Part shown: in pieces, positions 8,845 to 18,095 of the stretch
Numbering within the stretch: the stretch's first letter is position 1
Layout of the letters: the number at the start of each line of letters is the position of its first letter
NCBI GenBank assembly: GCA_018660825.1
Contig: JABJJO010000081.1
Span: forward strand, 1-52,220
Origin: Planctomycetaceae bacterium
GTDB taxonomy: Bacteria > Planctomycetota > Planctomycetia > Pirellulales > Pirellulaceae
Length of the DNA stretch: 52,220 nt
Direction of reading: 5' to 3'
Notes under the pieces: model-generated
Seen by the model: only the letters and a program-made list of their open reading frames with translations
What the model was told of the DNA's origin: nothing
Database searches by the model: none
Made by a program: the position numbers and the translations under genes

Positions 8845-10839
8845 ATGTCAAATACTGCCATTGAAATCGACAAACAAACCGCGCTGTCACTCTATCGCAC
8901 GATGCAGATTATCCGACAGTGTGAAGAACGTCTGGCCCAGTCCCATCAACAAGGTCTCGTGCATGGCGCCTGCCATACCTATGTCGGTCAGGAGGCGATT
9001 GCCTCGGCGGTCTTTGCTCATCTACGACAATCGGATGTTGTTTTTAGCACCCATCGCGGTCATGGGCACGCACTAGCCAAAGGTCTCCACCCTCGTGAAC
9101 TCATTGCGGAACTCTATGGACGGGAAACCGGTTGTTCCCAGGGGCGCGGTGGCAGTATGCATCTGTTTAAACCTGAAATTGGAATGATGGGAACCAGTGG
9201 TATTGTGGGCCCCTGCATCCTGCAGGCGTGTGGCGGCGGATATACCTTTAAAATTCAGCAGTCGGACAATGTCGCGGTAAGTTGTTTTGGAGACGGAGCG
9301 GTGAATAACGGTGCGTTTCATGAAGGCCTCAATATGGCAAGCATCTGGAACCTGCCCTGCATTTTTGTGTGTGAAAATAACCAATTTGCAACCGAGGTCC
9401 CGTTTAGTTATTCCAGTGGGATTCCCGATGTCGGTCGACGTGCTGAAAACTATGGGATTCCCGGGTTCGAAGTCGACGGCAATGATGTTCTGGCGATTTA
9501 TCAAGTTGCTGGAGAAGCCATCGCGCGGGCGCGAGAACAGCAAGGCCCGACCTTGATCGAATGCAAAACCTATCGCACCCGCGCCCATGCCGAAGGGATG
9601 GTGGATTTCACCTATCGCACGAAAGAAGATGTTGAAAACTGGAAGCAAAAATGCCCGCTGATCCGACTTGCCGAACGACTCGTGGAACAGGGTCTGGTGA
9701 CCACTGATGAATTAAACCTCGTACAGCAGGAAATCACTGAGCTGATCGCTGAATCGCACGAGTTTGCCAAGGATAGTCCCTACCCCTCCGGCGATACCGT
9801 GATGCAACACGTCTATGACGAATCAACGGACACGCATGATGCCCTGGACAGAGATCCCGGTACCCGAGAAATATCCTATGCTGCTGCTACGAAGGAAGCG
9901 TTGGATGAAGCGATGGCAACGGATCCGTCGATCTGGGTCATGGGAGAAGGGATCGGTGAACGCGGCGGAAACTTTACGACAACATTGGGGCTGTACGAAA
10001 AATATGGAGCCGATCGACTCTGTGACACGCCGATCTGTGAACGCGGCTTTGTCGGGCTTGGATGTGGAGCGGCCATGACCGGATCGCGACCCGTGATCGA
10101 TTTTATGTTTATCGATTTTATCAATGATGCCTTTGGAGAAATGATTAATCAAATTGCCAAAATGCAGTATATGAGCAGCGGCCGTATTCAGATGCCGATT
10201 GTACTGCGTGGATGTGGAGGCATCGGTCATTCAGCTGCCACCCACCATTCCGGACTGTATCACTCGATTTATGCCCATATTCCGGGTCTGCGTGTGGTCA
10301 CTCCGGCAACGCCCTATGATGCCAAAGGATTGTTTGCTCATGCCCTGAAATCAAACGATCCGGTGTTGTTTCTAGAACATCGTGAGTTGATGACCTGTAA
10401 AGGGCCTGTCCCGGAAGAACACTATGAAATCCCATTTGGTAAAGCGAGCGTTGTGCGAGAAGGCACGGAGGTGACCGTGGTTGCGGTAGCACTGATGGTC
10501 CAGCATGCACTTGCGGCGGCAGGACAGTTATCCGAAAACGGGATTTCAGTGGAAGTGGTTGACCCCCGTACAGTTTCGCCGCTGGATACGCACACCATTT
10601 GTGAATCCGTTGCCAAAACTGGGCGACTGTTGATTGTGGATGAGGCGTTTCAACCCTGTAGCATCGCCGCTGAAATCGCCGCAGCCGTTGCGGATCAGGG
10701 TTTTGATAGTCTCGATGCTCCCATCAAACGCCTTAACGGTACGTTTAATCCCACTCCCTATGCACCCACCCTAGAAAACGAAGTCGTCCCACATGTTGTC
10801 GATATCGTTCAGGCAATTCAGGACTTGCTAGAGGAATAG
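8845..10839 (+). CDS. Fused thiamine-dependent dehydrogenase E1 alpha/beta (acetoin/2-oxoacid dehydrogenase type)
   Basis: A 664-residue fusion of E1-alpha (about 1-325) and E1-beta (about 338-664). The alpha half has STHRGHGHALAKG (about 67-79) and GRGGSMHLF as in acetoin and pyruvate dehydrogenase alpha chains. The thiamine diphosphate site is GDG (149-151) with the paired NN about 26 residues on in CENNQFA. The beta half opens EISYAAATKEALDEAM and has GEGIGERGG, CERGFVGLGCGAAM and the C-terminal VVDPRTVSPLD block. In the family, E1 decarboxylates a 2-oxo acid or cleaves acetoin, passing the acyl group to lipoyl E2, which is the next gene after 36 bases. AGGA at 8837-8840 precedes the ATG. 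The alpha half most resembles AcoA, but the substrate cannot be fixed from sequence. Confidence 0.92.
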   Translation: MSNTAIEIDKQTALSLYRTMQIIRQCEERLAQSHQQGLVHGACHTYVGQEAIASAVFAHLRQSDVVFSTHRGHGHALAKGLHPRELIAELYGRETGCSQGRGGSMHLFKPEIGMMGTSGIVGPCILQACGGGYTFKIQQSDNVAVSCFGDGAVNNGAFHEGLNMASIWNLPCIFVCENNQFATEVPFSYSSGIPDVGRRAENYGIPGFEVDGNDVLAIYQVAGEAIARAREQQGPTLIECKTYRTRAHAEGMVDFTYRTKEDVENWKQKCPLIRLAERLVEQGLVTTDELNLVQQEITELIAESHEFAKDSPYPSGDTVMQHVYDESTDTHDALDRDPGTREISYAAATKEALDEAMATDPSIWVMGEGIGERGGNFTTTLGLYEKYGADRLCDTPICERGFVGLGCGAAMTGSRPVIDFMFIDFINDAFGEMINQIAKMQYMSSGRIQMPIVLRGCGGIGHSAATHHSGLYHSIYAHIPGLRVVTPATPYDAKGLFAHALKSNDPVLFLEHRELMTCKGPVPEEHYEIPFGKASVVREGTEVTVVAVALMVQHALAAAGQLSENGISVEVVDPRTVSPLDTHTICESVAKTGRLLIVDEAFQPCSIAAEIAAAVADQGFDSLDAPIKRLNGTFNPTPYAPTLENEVVPHVVDIVQAIQDLLEE

Positions 10840-10875
10840 ATCCCTCGGTAATGGAAAGGTACGGATTTTTGAAAC

Positions 10876-12075
10876 ATGGCGATTGAGATTACAATTCCCC
10901 GTCTCGGCTGGTCGATGGATGAAGGCATCTTTGTCCAATGGCTCAAGGGTGACGGTGATCTGATCACTGCCGGTGATATGCTATTCGTCATTGAAGGTGA
11001 CAAAGCAACTCAGGAAATCGAGTCATTCGATTCCGGAGTCCTTTGTATTCCTGCTGGAGCAGCGGTGGCGGGAGACGTTGTACAGGTTGGTCAGGTCATG
11101 GGGTTTTTGTTGGCCGAGGGTGAAACCCCACCGGCGTACCAGCCCAATATGATTGTGGCCAGCGATCCTCCGGCAGCGGCAACCGAATTAGCCGCAACAC
11201 CCGTTCATGACCCCTCATCCAATCCGGTTGTTACGTCCACACGTACGGTTGCCACACCCCGAGCGCGACAGACAGCCCGCAACCTTGGAATCGACCTGTT
11301 GGGGATCATTGGCAGCGGCCGTGGCGGACGGATTCGCGAGCGCGATGTCATCGCTCAGGCTGACCAGCTACCACAACAGGCGGCGGCAATTTCAAAGGTC
11401 AGCGGACATCTACAAATACTAACGACTCACCGCCAAGTCATTGCGCAGCGGATGCGAGCCAGTGCGATGCAAACAGTTCCTGTTACGCTGCATACCAAGG
11501 TAGAAGCCGCTGCATTGGTTGAATTTCGACAATCACTTCAAGGTGCGGATACAGCACCAACTTATAACGATATTCTGGTTAAATTAACCGCCGCACTGTT
11601 GCCCCAATGTCCTGAGCTCAATGCATGCTGGACGGCGCAGGGGGTCTATCTGTACGACGAAATTCATCTGGCAATCGCCATCGACACGCCCGCAGGCTTA
11701 GTGGCACCCGTGATCCGTAGTGTGCCGGAATTAACGCTGGGCGAGGTATCTCAGCGGTCGCATGATTTCATTGCTGCGGCGCGGAAGGGAACTTTAACAT
11801 CCGAGCAGCAAACTGGCGGCACGTTTACCGTGACCAATTTAGGGATGTACGGCATCGACCATTTTACACCGGTGATCAACTCATCGCAGTCAGCGATTTT
11901 AGGAATTGGCCGCATTCGGGATGAGCCGGTGGTGCTGGATAACAAGCTCGTCGTAGGGAAGGTATTGTCGCTGAGTTTGACATTTGACCATCAGGTTCTT
12001 GATGGAGCGGCAGCTGCCCGCTGGTTGGAAAAGTTAACGACCGCCATCGTAAACCCGTTGAATATATTGGCGTAA
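10876..12075 (+). CDS. Dihydrolipoamide acyltransferase (E2) of a 2-oxoacid/acetoin dehydrogenase complex
   Basis: A 399-residue E2. It has an N-terminal lipoyl domain with the modified lysine at K43 in EGDKATQEIE. A Pro/Ala/Thr-rich linker follows, then a peripheral-subunit-binding domain at about 126-160 (ATPRARQTARNLGID ... GRGGRIRERDV). A CAT-fold acyltransferase domain ends with DHQVLDGAAAARW, giving the catalytic His (about 371) and Asp. It moves the acyl group from E1 to CoA. It is last in the five-gene row, and no E3 (dihydrolipoamide dehydrogenase) follows, so the complex must borrow E3 from elsewhere in the genome. All expected catalytic residues are present, so this complex should be functional. 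Confidence 0.93.
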   Translation: MAIEITIPRLGWSMDEGIFVQWLKGDGDLITAGDMLFVIEGDKATQEIESFDSGVLCIPAGAAVAGDVVQVGQVMGFLLAEGETPPAYQPNMIVASDPPAAATELAATPVHDPSSNPVVTSTRTVATPRARQTARNLGIDLLGIIGSGRGGRIRERDVIAQADQLPQQAAAISKVSGHLQILTTHRQVIAQRMRASAMQTVPVTLHTKVEAAALVEFRQSLQGADTAPTYNDILVKLTAALLPQCPELNACWTAQGVYLYDEIHLAIAIDTPAGLVAPVIRSVPELTLGEVSQRSHDFIAAARKGTLTSEQQTGGTFTVTNLGMYGIDHFTPVINSSQSAILGIGRIRDEPVVLDNKLVVGKVLSLSLTFDHQVLDGAAAARWLEKLTTAIVNPLNILA

Positions 12076-12143
12076 AATTGAGGGCGGTGATGCCTTTGCA
12101 CAACCGTATTTACCGCTTGTAACTGGTCGCCGTTTGACGTCGT

Positions 12144-12732
12144 CTAGAATTCGTGGATGATGTCGAAGCTCAGCGTGATCTGGCTGTCTTTGCTGAAATC
12201 AACAAACGGCCGCTGCGCTCCGTTGACAATCGTGTTGGACCAATCCTGGATCAATCGTCGTAACATTAATGTCAAATGGTAAATAATCTTCAACCACTTC
12301 GATGAATTGTAATTGTATTCGCTGCAATTCGGCATCTGAGAAGTTACTTGTATTTCCATCTAAGTCAAATGGTGGGGAAACGAGTTGAGATACTCCCTGC
12401 CATCTGGTCCACCTATTATTCGTACTCGTGTGGCCGTTGTAGTCGAGGTAGATTGTTTTGGTAGCAGTGGGATTACTGGCGAGCAAGAAAGTATTATCTA
12501 TACCATAGGGAAACGGAGTTGTGACATCACCGTCTGTAAGGATTCCATTGACATGAACGGGGATTGCGAGCAATCCGGTATCTTGTAATTCAATGCTTCC
12601 TGCCGGAGCAAGGAGTGCTGATTCCGGACTCAATCCGAGATTTGCCGCTAATAGTCGACGATCTTCGAGGTTTTCCAAGAACAACCGCCGCTGACGTAAT
12701 GACGGTTGCTGGCCATAATAGAGCGATACCAA
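12144..12732 (-). pseudogene. Composite pseudogene: N-terminus of a secreted LEDRRLLA-type protein joined to an unrelated C-terminal tail
   Basis: The frame read from 12732 gives RRLFLENLEDRRLLAANLG, the N-terminal signature of large secreted planctomycete proteins. It then gives TKTIYLDYNGHT and DAELQRIQLQFIEVVEDYLPF, as in secreted peptidase-like proteins that carry VTTxDPG next. Just after TTIDPG the similarity ends, and this frame stops at 12199. In another frame the DNA continues as QDWSNTIVNGAQRPFVDFS ... ITLSFDIIHEF and stops at 12144; the aromatic C-terminus resembles an outer-membrane beta-barrel end. The first frame also lacks an ATG (only TTG 12732). This looks like a deletion that joined two genes, leaving a non-functional remnant. 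The origin of the tail is a guess. Confidence 0.65.
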
Positions 12733-13208
12733 AATCTAGAAAGAAAATTCGAAAGAGACGAGTATTGCCAGCGGCTTAAGTGCACCAGAATTGGCGCGGC
12801 TGTACACCGGCATACCCCTCTTGAAAAGTAACTTTCATAATAGTTGTCACTGATAGCAGGTTCAAGTATTAAACTGGCTAATCTTGGTTGTTTAAAGCGA
12901 GTTGGTTTGCTAACACACCGTGCCATAAATCAACTTTATGACACATGTTTTTTATCTGCTTTTCCAAATTCTGCCTGAGGCGTGCGGCTGTGGAACTTCG
13001 CCAAGGCAAGGCAGTTCCGGAGATTTACCGTTAGTTGGAATTAAGTGAACAGTCTAACTTATCGTTGCGAAAGAATTGCCGGTTGTTGAATAGTTCCAGC
13101 GCCCATAAACTAAAGTTTATATTACATGGCTAGCAACTTCTGATTAGATGCCGTGTGAAACATGTTTAGTCTGTACATCGCTGTCTCATAGAAGACCAAT
13201 ATTAACCA
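12733..13208. other. Intergenic region upstream of the RND efflux genes
   Basis: Some 475 AT-rich bases between the divergent pseudogene and the efflux adaptor gene. It holds the perfect inverted repeat at 13105-13120 (listed separately) and a smaller palindrome AAACATGTTT at 13158-13167. I see no coding potential with recognisable features. No strong ribosome site precedes ATG 13209; AGAAG at about 13190 is distant. Confidence 0.55.
13105..13120. promoter_or_regulatory. Perfect 7-2-7 inverted repeat, candidate operator of the efflux genes
   Basis: ATAAACT (13105-13111), AA, AGTTTAT (13114-13120): both arms match exactly. It lies about 90 bases before the adaptor start, where a dimeric repressor (TetR or MarR type) could control the pump. 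No regulator gene is adjacent, so the assignment is by position only. Confidence 0.4.
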
Positions 13209-14600
13209 ATGAATTACAAGACAATAATGATTGGCACGGTGTTACCGAGTGCAATATGGCTCCTTGCGGGTTTGATGATAGTGGGAATTGTTGCTTTACC
13301 TTCACCCGTAACAAATAGCGAAAGTGAAAGTAAACTGGACCCGCTGGTGCCCGTGCAGGCCGCCATCAAATTTGAGTCAACGATGACCGTACAAGCAGAC
13401 GGAGTTGTCGTCCCATTTCGTGAAATTCAACTAGCCGCTCAAGTCGCAGGTCGTATCGATCATAAGTCGGAGAATTGTCGCGCTGGTCGCCAAGTTAAAC
13501 AAGGTGACGAGTTATTTCGCATCGATCAACGTGACTATCTATTGGCTCAACAGCAATTAACCAGTCAGCAGCAACAAGCAGAAATTGATTTGGAACAAGT
13601 CACCTTGGATATCATTAAAGCGGGTGATTTATTAAAACTCGCCAATGATGACTTGGATTTACAAATCAAAGAGTACGAACGCTTGAAAAACTTACGCGCT
13701 CGAAACGCCATTACTGATGCGGATGTTGAACGTGGCCAACGTGGTGTGATCGCTGCACAAAACGTGATTGTAAGAAACACAGCCGATCTCGATGCCGCTC
13801 GCAAACGTGAATATCGACTCAAAAGCAACAAGGAATTACTCAACATCCAAATGCAAAAAGCAAATCTTGATTTAGCTCGCACGATTGTGATATCGCCGGT
13901 GGATGGTGTCATTGTTCAAGAACTAGTCGAAACCGATTCTTTCGCGCAGCGGGGTACAACTCTCGTGGTTATTGAGGACACGCAGCGGGCTGAGATTCGA
14001 GCAAACCTAAAAATGGATGACCTGATGTGGGTTCTTGATGGGCAAGCTGAAGGTGTAAATGGTGTGCAGGAATACACGTTGCCGAACCATCCGGTGACGG
14101 TGACCTATGAATTCTCTGGTAAACGCCCGCTGACGTTAACTTGGCAAGGGCGGTTAGATCGATTTGATGGTCGTGGATTAGACACGTCCACGCGTACCGT
14201 ACCGATACGAATTGTTGTGGATAAACCTGACACGGGTACGCTCAATGGCATCGGCAACTTGGTCCGAGGTATGTTTGTGGAATTGACGATTTCTGTTTTC
14301 ACTCCCGACTCTATGGTGCTCATACCCAAACGGTCATTAACGACGTCCAATCAAGTATATGTGGTACGAACATCTGGCCAACCAGCGGGCGCAGCAACAA
14401 CTGAAATCAACGGTATCTATAGTGTTGTCGAAAACGTAATTCCTTTGCGAGAAAGTGAAAATGACGAAGGTGAGTTTTGGATCATTGATACGGATGCCTG
14501 CGATCTCGCCGTGGGTGATTGGATCGTGATTCAGAGAATGTTCGGCTTGCCTGTGAATGACTCCGAAAAATCTAAAGTACGTATACAAACGCCGGATTAA
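13209..14600 (+). CDS. RND efflux periplasmic adaptor (HlyD/MFP family)
   Basis: A 463-residue membrane fusion protein. One N-terminal membrane span (about 8-31) anchors it. The first biotinyl-lipoyl-like half has VVVPFREIQLAAQVAGRI and QGDELFRIDQRDY. A long coiled-coil hairpin (about 115-220, rich in Gln, Leu and Asp) follows, then the second half ISPVDGVIVQELVETDSFAQRG. A beta-barrel and membrane-proximal region ends with MVLIPKRSLT. It should link the inner-membrane RND pump to an outer-membrane channel. The pump gene follows after 96 bases on the same strand. No TolC-type channel gene is in the window. The substrate is unknown. Confidence 0.92.
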   Translation: MNYKTIMIGTVLPSAIWLLAGLMIVGIVALPSPVTNSESESKLDPLVPVQAAIKFESTMTVQADGVVVPFREIQLAAQVAGRIDHKSENCRAGRQVKQGDELFRIDQRDYLLAQQQLTSQQQQAEIDLEQVTLDIIKAGDLLKLANDDLDLQIKEYERLKNLRARNAITDADVERGQRGVIAAQNVIVRNTADLDAARKREYRLKSNKELLNIQMQKANLDLARTIVISPVDGVIVQELVETDSFAQRGTTLVVIEDTQRAEIRANLKMDDLMWVLDGQAEGVNGVQEYTLPNHPVTVTYEFSGKRPLTLTWQGRLDRFDGRGLDTSTRTVPIRIVVDKPDTGTLNGIGNLVRGMFVELTISVFTPDSMVLIPKRSLTTSNQVYVVRTSGQPAGAATTEINGIYSVVENVIPLRESENDEGEFWIIDTDACDLAVGDWIVIQRMFGLPVNDSEKSKVRIQTPD

Positions 14601-14696
14601 CCGCACTCGGTTAGATTTGGTTAGCGGCTGAGGGGCGGTCATTTATCGGTGAAACAGCAGCGAGCGACAGCAAGAATGACAAAAGGCGAAAATTAA

Positions 14697-17600
14697 GTGA
14701 TTAAACATCTGATTTCATGGGCCATCGATCGCAGTGCAGCAATGAATGCATTGATGGTTGCGACGATTTTTGCAGGGCTTTTTAGTTTTGGTGTTATGCG
14801 ACGGGAGATATTTCCAGAGTTCGAACTGGATATAATTCTCGTAACGGTTCCCTATCCTGGAGCCTCCCCGCAGGTCACCGAAGAGGGGATTTGTCAAAAA
14901 CTTGAATCAGCGATTCAGCCGATTGCCGGTATTAAGAAACTGACATCCGTTGCCACTGAAGGAATTGGATATGCTGTTGTCGAGCTGAACACAGGTGAAG
15001 ACGCACAGAAGATTCTCAATGAAATCCGCAGTGCAGTGGACCGAATTCCGAGTCTGCCTGAACTTGCTGAGAATAAAGATGTCAGTCAGGTTACCATGCG
15101 AAATCCGGCAATTCGTGTGGGAATTTTGGGACCACCTGGTATTGCGAGCGAAGAAGCTGAGTTGGAGTTGCACAACTTGACGGAAGAAATTCGCCAAGAA
15201 TTAATGGCACAAAAGCCGATCAAAAAATCTGGTTTGCCTGGTCTCATACAGTACTTCACAACCAATGTGGAGCAAGCGGTTGTATCTCAAGCTGATATTG
15301 TTGGCGCTAAGCCTTATCAGATTGATGTTGAAATCAGTGAGCGGGATTTACGGCAATTCGGTTTAACGCTTAAGCAAGTCGCAGCAATTATTCGCAGCGA
15401 AAATATCGATGTTCCCGGTGGTGTATTACGTTCGGAAGTTGGAGATGTATCGTTACAAGCTAACAGCAAGGTCCTGACAGGCGTCGAAATTGCAGAGTTA
15501 CCACTTGTACGTTCCAAAGGTGAGGTGGTGTTGCGAGTGGGCGATATCGCCACCGTAAATGATGGGTTTGCCGATGTGGATTCGATTGATCGAGTAAATG
15601 GTCGACCAGCCCTTGTTCTATCGGTCATGAGGACACCATCGGAAGACCTGTTGCATATTACCGATGCGGTCAAAGCGTTTGTTGAAAACCGAAGTAAAAC
15701 AATGCCGCCAGGTTATGAGCTAGCTACCTGGTTTGACCAATCTGAACAGGTTCAAGGTCGGATGGACTTGTTAACAAAAAATGGTCTGCAAGGACTTCTT
15801 TTTGTGTTTTTGGTGTTAGCGTTGTTTTTAGAATTCCGTCTGGCATTTTGGGTGGCCATGGGAATTCCAATTTCAGTACTTGGAGCTGGAGTTGTGTTGA
15901 TATATATGGGTGCTACGATCAACATGCTATCACTGTTTGCCTTTCTTTTGGCACTGGGAATTGTCGTGGATGATGCAATCGTCATCGGTGAGAATATATA
16001 CCGCTACCGCGAGCAGGGTCTGCAACCACGAGAAGCGGCAATTCAGGGAACGCTGGAGGTGTTACCGGCTGTTACAGCTTCCGTCACGACAACCGTGATT
16101 GCTTTTTTGCCGTTGTTTTTTATTGCCGGAGTCATGGGCAAGTTTTTTGCGGTTTTACCCGTCGCAGTGGTTGCTATGCTGATTATTTCCCTGGGTGAGA
16201 GCATGTTTATTCTGCCTTGTCACTTAGGGCATGACGATGGTCCGGTTACACGAATTATAAAATGGCTGTCGTTACCGATGAAGCCGTTTCTGTGGTGCAT
16301 CGGTAAAGCAAATCAAGCTGCGACTTGGTGCATGCAGTCTACGATCCATAAAATCTATTTACCATCATTACGATATGCACTTCGTTTTCCGTTTGTCCCG
16401 ATTAGCATCGGAACGGGCATACTGGCTGTGTCGTTCGTATTGGTCAGTAAAGGCATCACGCCGTTTATATTGTTCCCTAAAATTGATAGTCCGATGATTA
16501 ACGCACAAGTTGTTTTCAGCGACGGTACGCCGGTTGAAGTCACCGATGCGGCAACACGCGAGATGGAAAACGCAATTGTTAAGCTATTAAAGGAAGTGTC
16601 ACCGGACGAGAAAATATTTAAAGTAATCCATCGTGCCGTGGGCCACACAACAGGTACCGCTCCACCAGGTCCACAAGGACGTGTCAATGGATCGTTTGTT
16701 GGCGTTGTCGATGTAGAATTGGTAGACAGTAGTTTACGGTCAATCGATAGTTCGACATTGATCAATCGCTGGCGTGAAATGAGTCCGACGTATCCGGATG
16801 CAGAGTCTTTAATCTTCACCGATGCCGGTGGTCCAGGAGGTCCAGGAGCTAAACAAATTGAATTCAAATTGTTAGCCGATGCGAAATACATGGATGATTT
16901 GGAAAAAGCCGCGGAGGAATGTGTGGCATTTTTACGTGCCAAACCAGGCGTATTCGACCTCGATGCCGATACCTATATGGGTAAAGAAGAGTTCCGTTTT
17001 CAGATCAAAGAAGACGCGAAGGTGATGGGGATTACTTCGGCTCAGTTAGCAGACGCAGTACGCGGAGCTTACTATGGCGAAGAGGTGATGCGGTTACAGC
17101 GAGGACGGCATGAAGTTAAATTGATGGTTCGCTATCCACAGGAAGAGCGGCGGAGTTTATTGAATTTGTCGGATATTCGAGTGCGCGGCAATGACCGAGC
17201 AGAGCGACCGATCACGGAAGTTGCTGAAATCGAAAAAGTACGTGAATACTCTGAACTAAATCGAGTCAATCAATTACGTTCCATTACCATTGCTGGTGAC
17301 GTCGATTTTTCGAAGAAGGTAACAGCAAATTTAATATTTAACGGCGATGTAAACGATGGTAAACCGTCGTTTAATGAGTTCTTTGAGGATACGATCAAGA
17401 AAAAATATCCAAGTGTGTTCTTGATGTATGAAGGCCAAGCTCAGCAACAAGCCGAGGCGCTAAATAGTATGATTACGGGATTTATTGTTGCGATGCTGGT
17501 GATTTTCTTGGTGCTAACATTGCAGTTCAAATCCTACATTCAACCGTTTATCATTATGGCGATCATGCCCTTTGCACTTATTGGTGTGATTTGGGGGCAC

Positions 17601-18041
17601 TACTTTTTAACGATTCCGATTACGCTATTTAGTCTCTGTGGCATCGTGGCGTTGATGGGCGTCGTGATTAATGACTCGATTGTATTGGTAGACTTTATTA
17701 ATAAGAGTTATGAGCGAGGCGGGGATATTGTGGAAGTTTTGATGGAAGCAGGACGTCATCGCTTTCGTCCTGTGGCACTGACATCTATCACGACCGTCGC
17801 GGGGTTGTTTCCAATTTTAACTGAGACGTCGCTGCAAGCTACCTTGCTGATTCCGATGGCGGCAAGTTTGTGTTTCGGTCTCGCCGTCGGCACGGTCATG
17901 ATCATGTATCTCGTGCCCGTGTTTTATCGCATCTATATCTGGGCTGGTGATTTTTTCCAGAAGGAAATGTTAGGCATGGAAACCGTAAGCGACCCGCCTA
18001 CGATGGCAAATGCGGACCGACAAACTCAGACCACTACCTAA
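14697..18041 (+). CDS. RND-type efflux pump inner-membrane permease
   Basis: A 1114-residue RND transporter with the typical twofold layout: a TM span at the N-terminus (VATIFAGLFSFGVMRREIFPE), a large periplasmic loop, six spans, a second loop, and six more spans. The proton-relay aspartates of TM4 are present in GIVVDDAIVIGEN (D425, D426). The second-half counterpart ALMGVVINDSIVLVDF is also typical. Sequence style is nearer to the AcrB/MexB-like multidrug group than to metal CusA pumps, which usually differ in TM4. The start is GTG 14697, with AAAGG some ten bases upstream. It is cotranscribed with the adaptor by position, and convergent with the fusion gene downstream. Confidence 0.94.
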   Translation: MIKHLISWAIDRSAAMNALMVATIFAGLFSFGVMRREIFPEFELDIILVTVPYPGASPQVTEEGICQKLESAIQPIAGIKKLTSVATEGIGYAVVELNTGEDAQKILNEIRSAVDRIPSLPELAENKDVSQVTMRNPAIRVGILGPPGIASEEAELELHNLTEEIRQELMAQKPIKKSGLPGLIQYFTTNVEQAVVSQADIVGAKPYQIDVEISERDLRQFGLTLKQVAAIIRSENIDVPGGVLRSEVGDVSLQANSKVLTGVEIAELPLVRSKGEVVLRVGDIATVNDGFADVDSIDRVNGRPALVLSVMRTPSEDLLHITDAVKAFVENRSKTMPPGYELATWFDQSEQVQGRMDLLTKNGLQGLLFVFLVLALFLEFRLAFWVAMGIPISVLGAGVVLIYMGATINMLSLFAFLLALGIVVDDAIVIGENIYRYREQGLQPREAAIQGTLEVLPAVTASVTTTVIAFLPLFFIAGVMGKFFAVLPVAVVAMLIISLGESMFILPCHLGHDDGPVTRIIKWLSLPMKPFLWCIGKANQAATWCMQSTIHKIYLPSLRYALRFPFVPISIGTGILAVSFVLVSKGITPFILFPKIDSPMINAQVVFSDGTPVEVTDAATREMENAIVKLLKEVSPDEKIFKVIHRAVGHTTGTAPPGPQGRVNGSFVGVVDVELVDSSLRSIDSSTLINRWREMSPTYPDAESLIFTDAGGPGGPGAKQIEFKLLADAKYMDDLEKAAEECVAFLRAKPGVFDLDADTYMGKEEFRFQIKEDAKVMGITSAQLADAVRGAYYGEEVMRLQRGRHEVKLMVRYPQEERRSLLNLSDIRVRGNDRAERPITEVAEIEKVREYSELNRVNQLRSITIAGDVDFSKKVTANLIFNGDVNDGKPSFNEFFEDTIKKKYPSVFLMYEGQAQQQAEALNSMITGFIVAMLVIFLVLTLQFKSYIQPFIIMAIMPFALIGVIWGHYFLTIPITLFSLCGIVALMGVVINDSIVLVDFINKSYERGGDIVEVLMEAGRHRFRPVALTSITTVAGLFPILTETSLQATLLIPMAASLCFGLAVGTVMIMYLVPVFYRIYIWAGDFFQKEMLGMETVSDPPTMANADRQTQTTT

Positions 18042-18095
18042 CACGCGTAGACATGCTGCGGAATATCTCAGAGGACAGTTCCACGGGTCCTGTGA

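Noticed and set aside
9073-9648. 191-codon minus-strand frame opposite the fused E1 gene
   Set aside because: Shadow frame inside a strongly conserved gene.
16355-16942. 195-codon minus-strand frame opposite the RND pump
   Set aside because: Shadow frame; composition is low in features and the plus strand is clearly coding.
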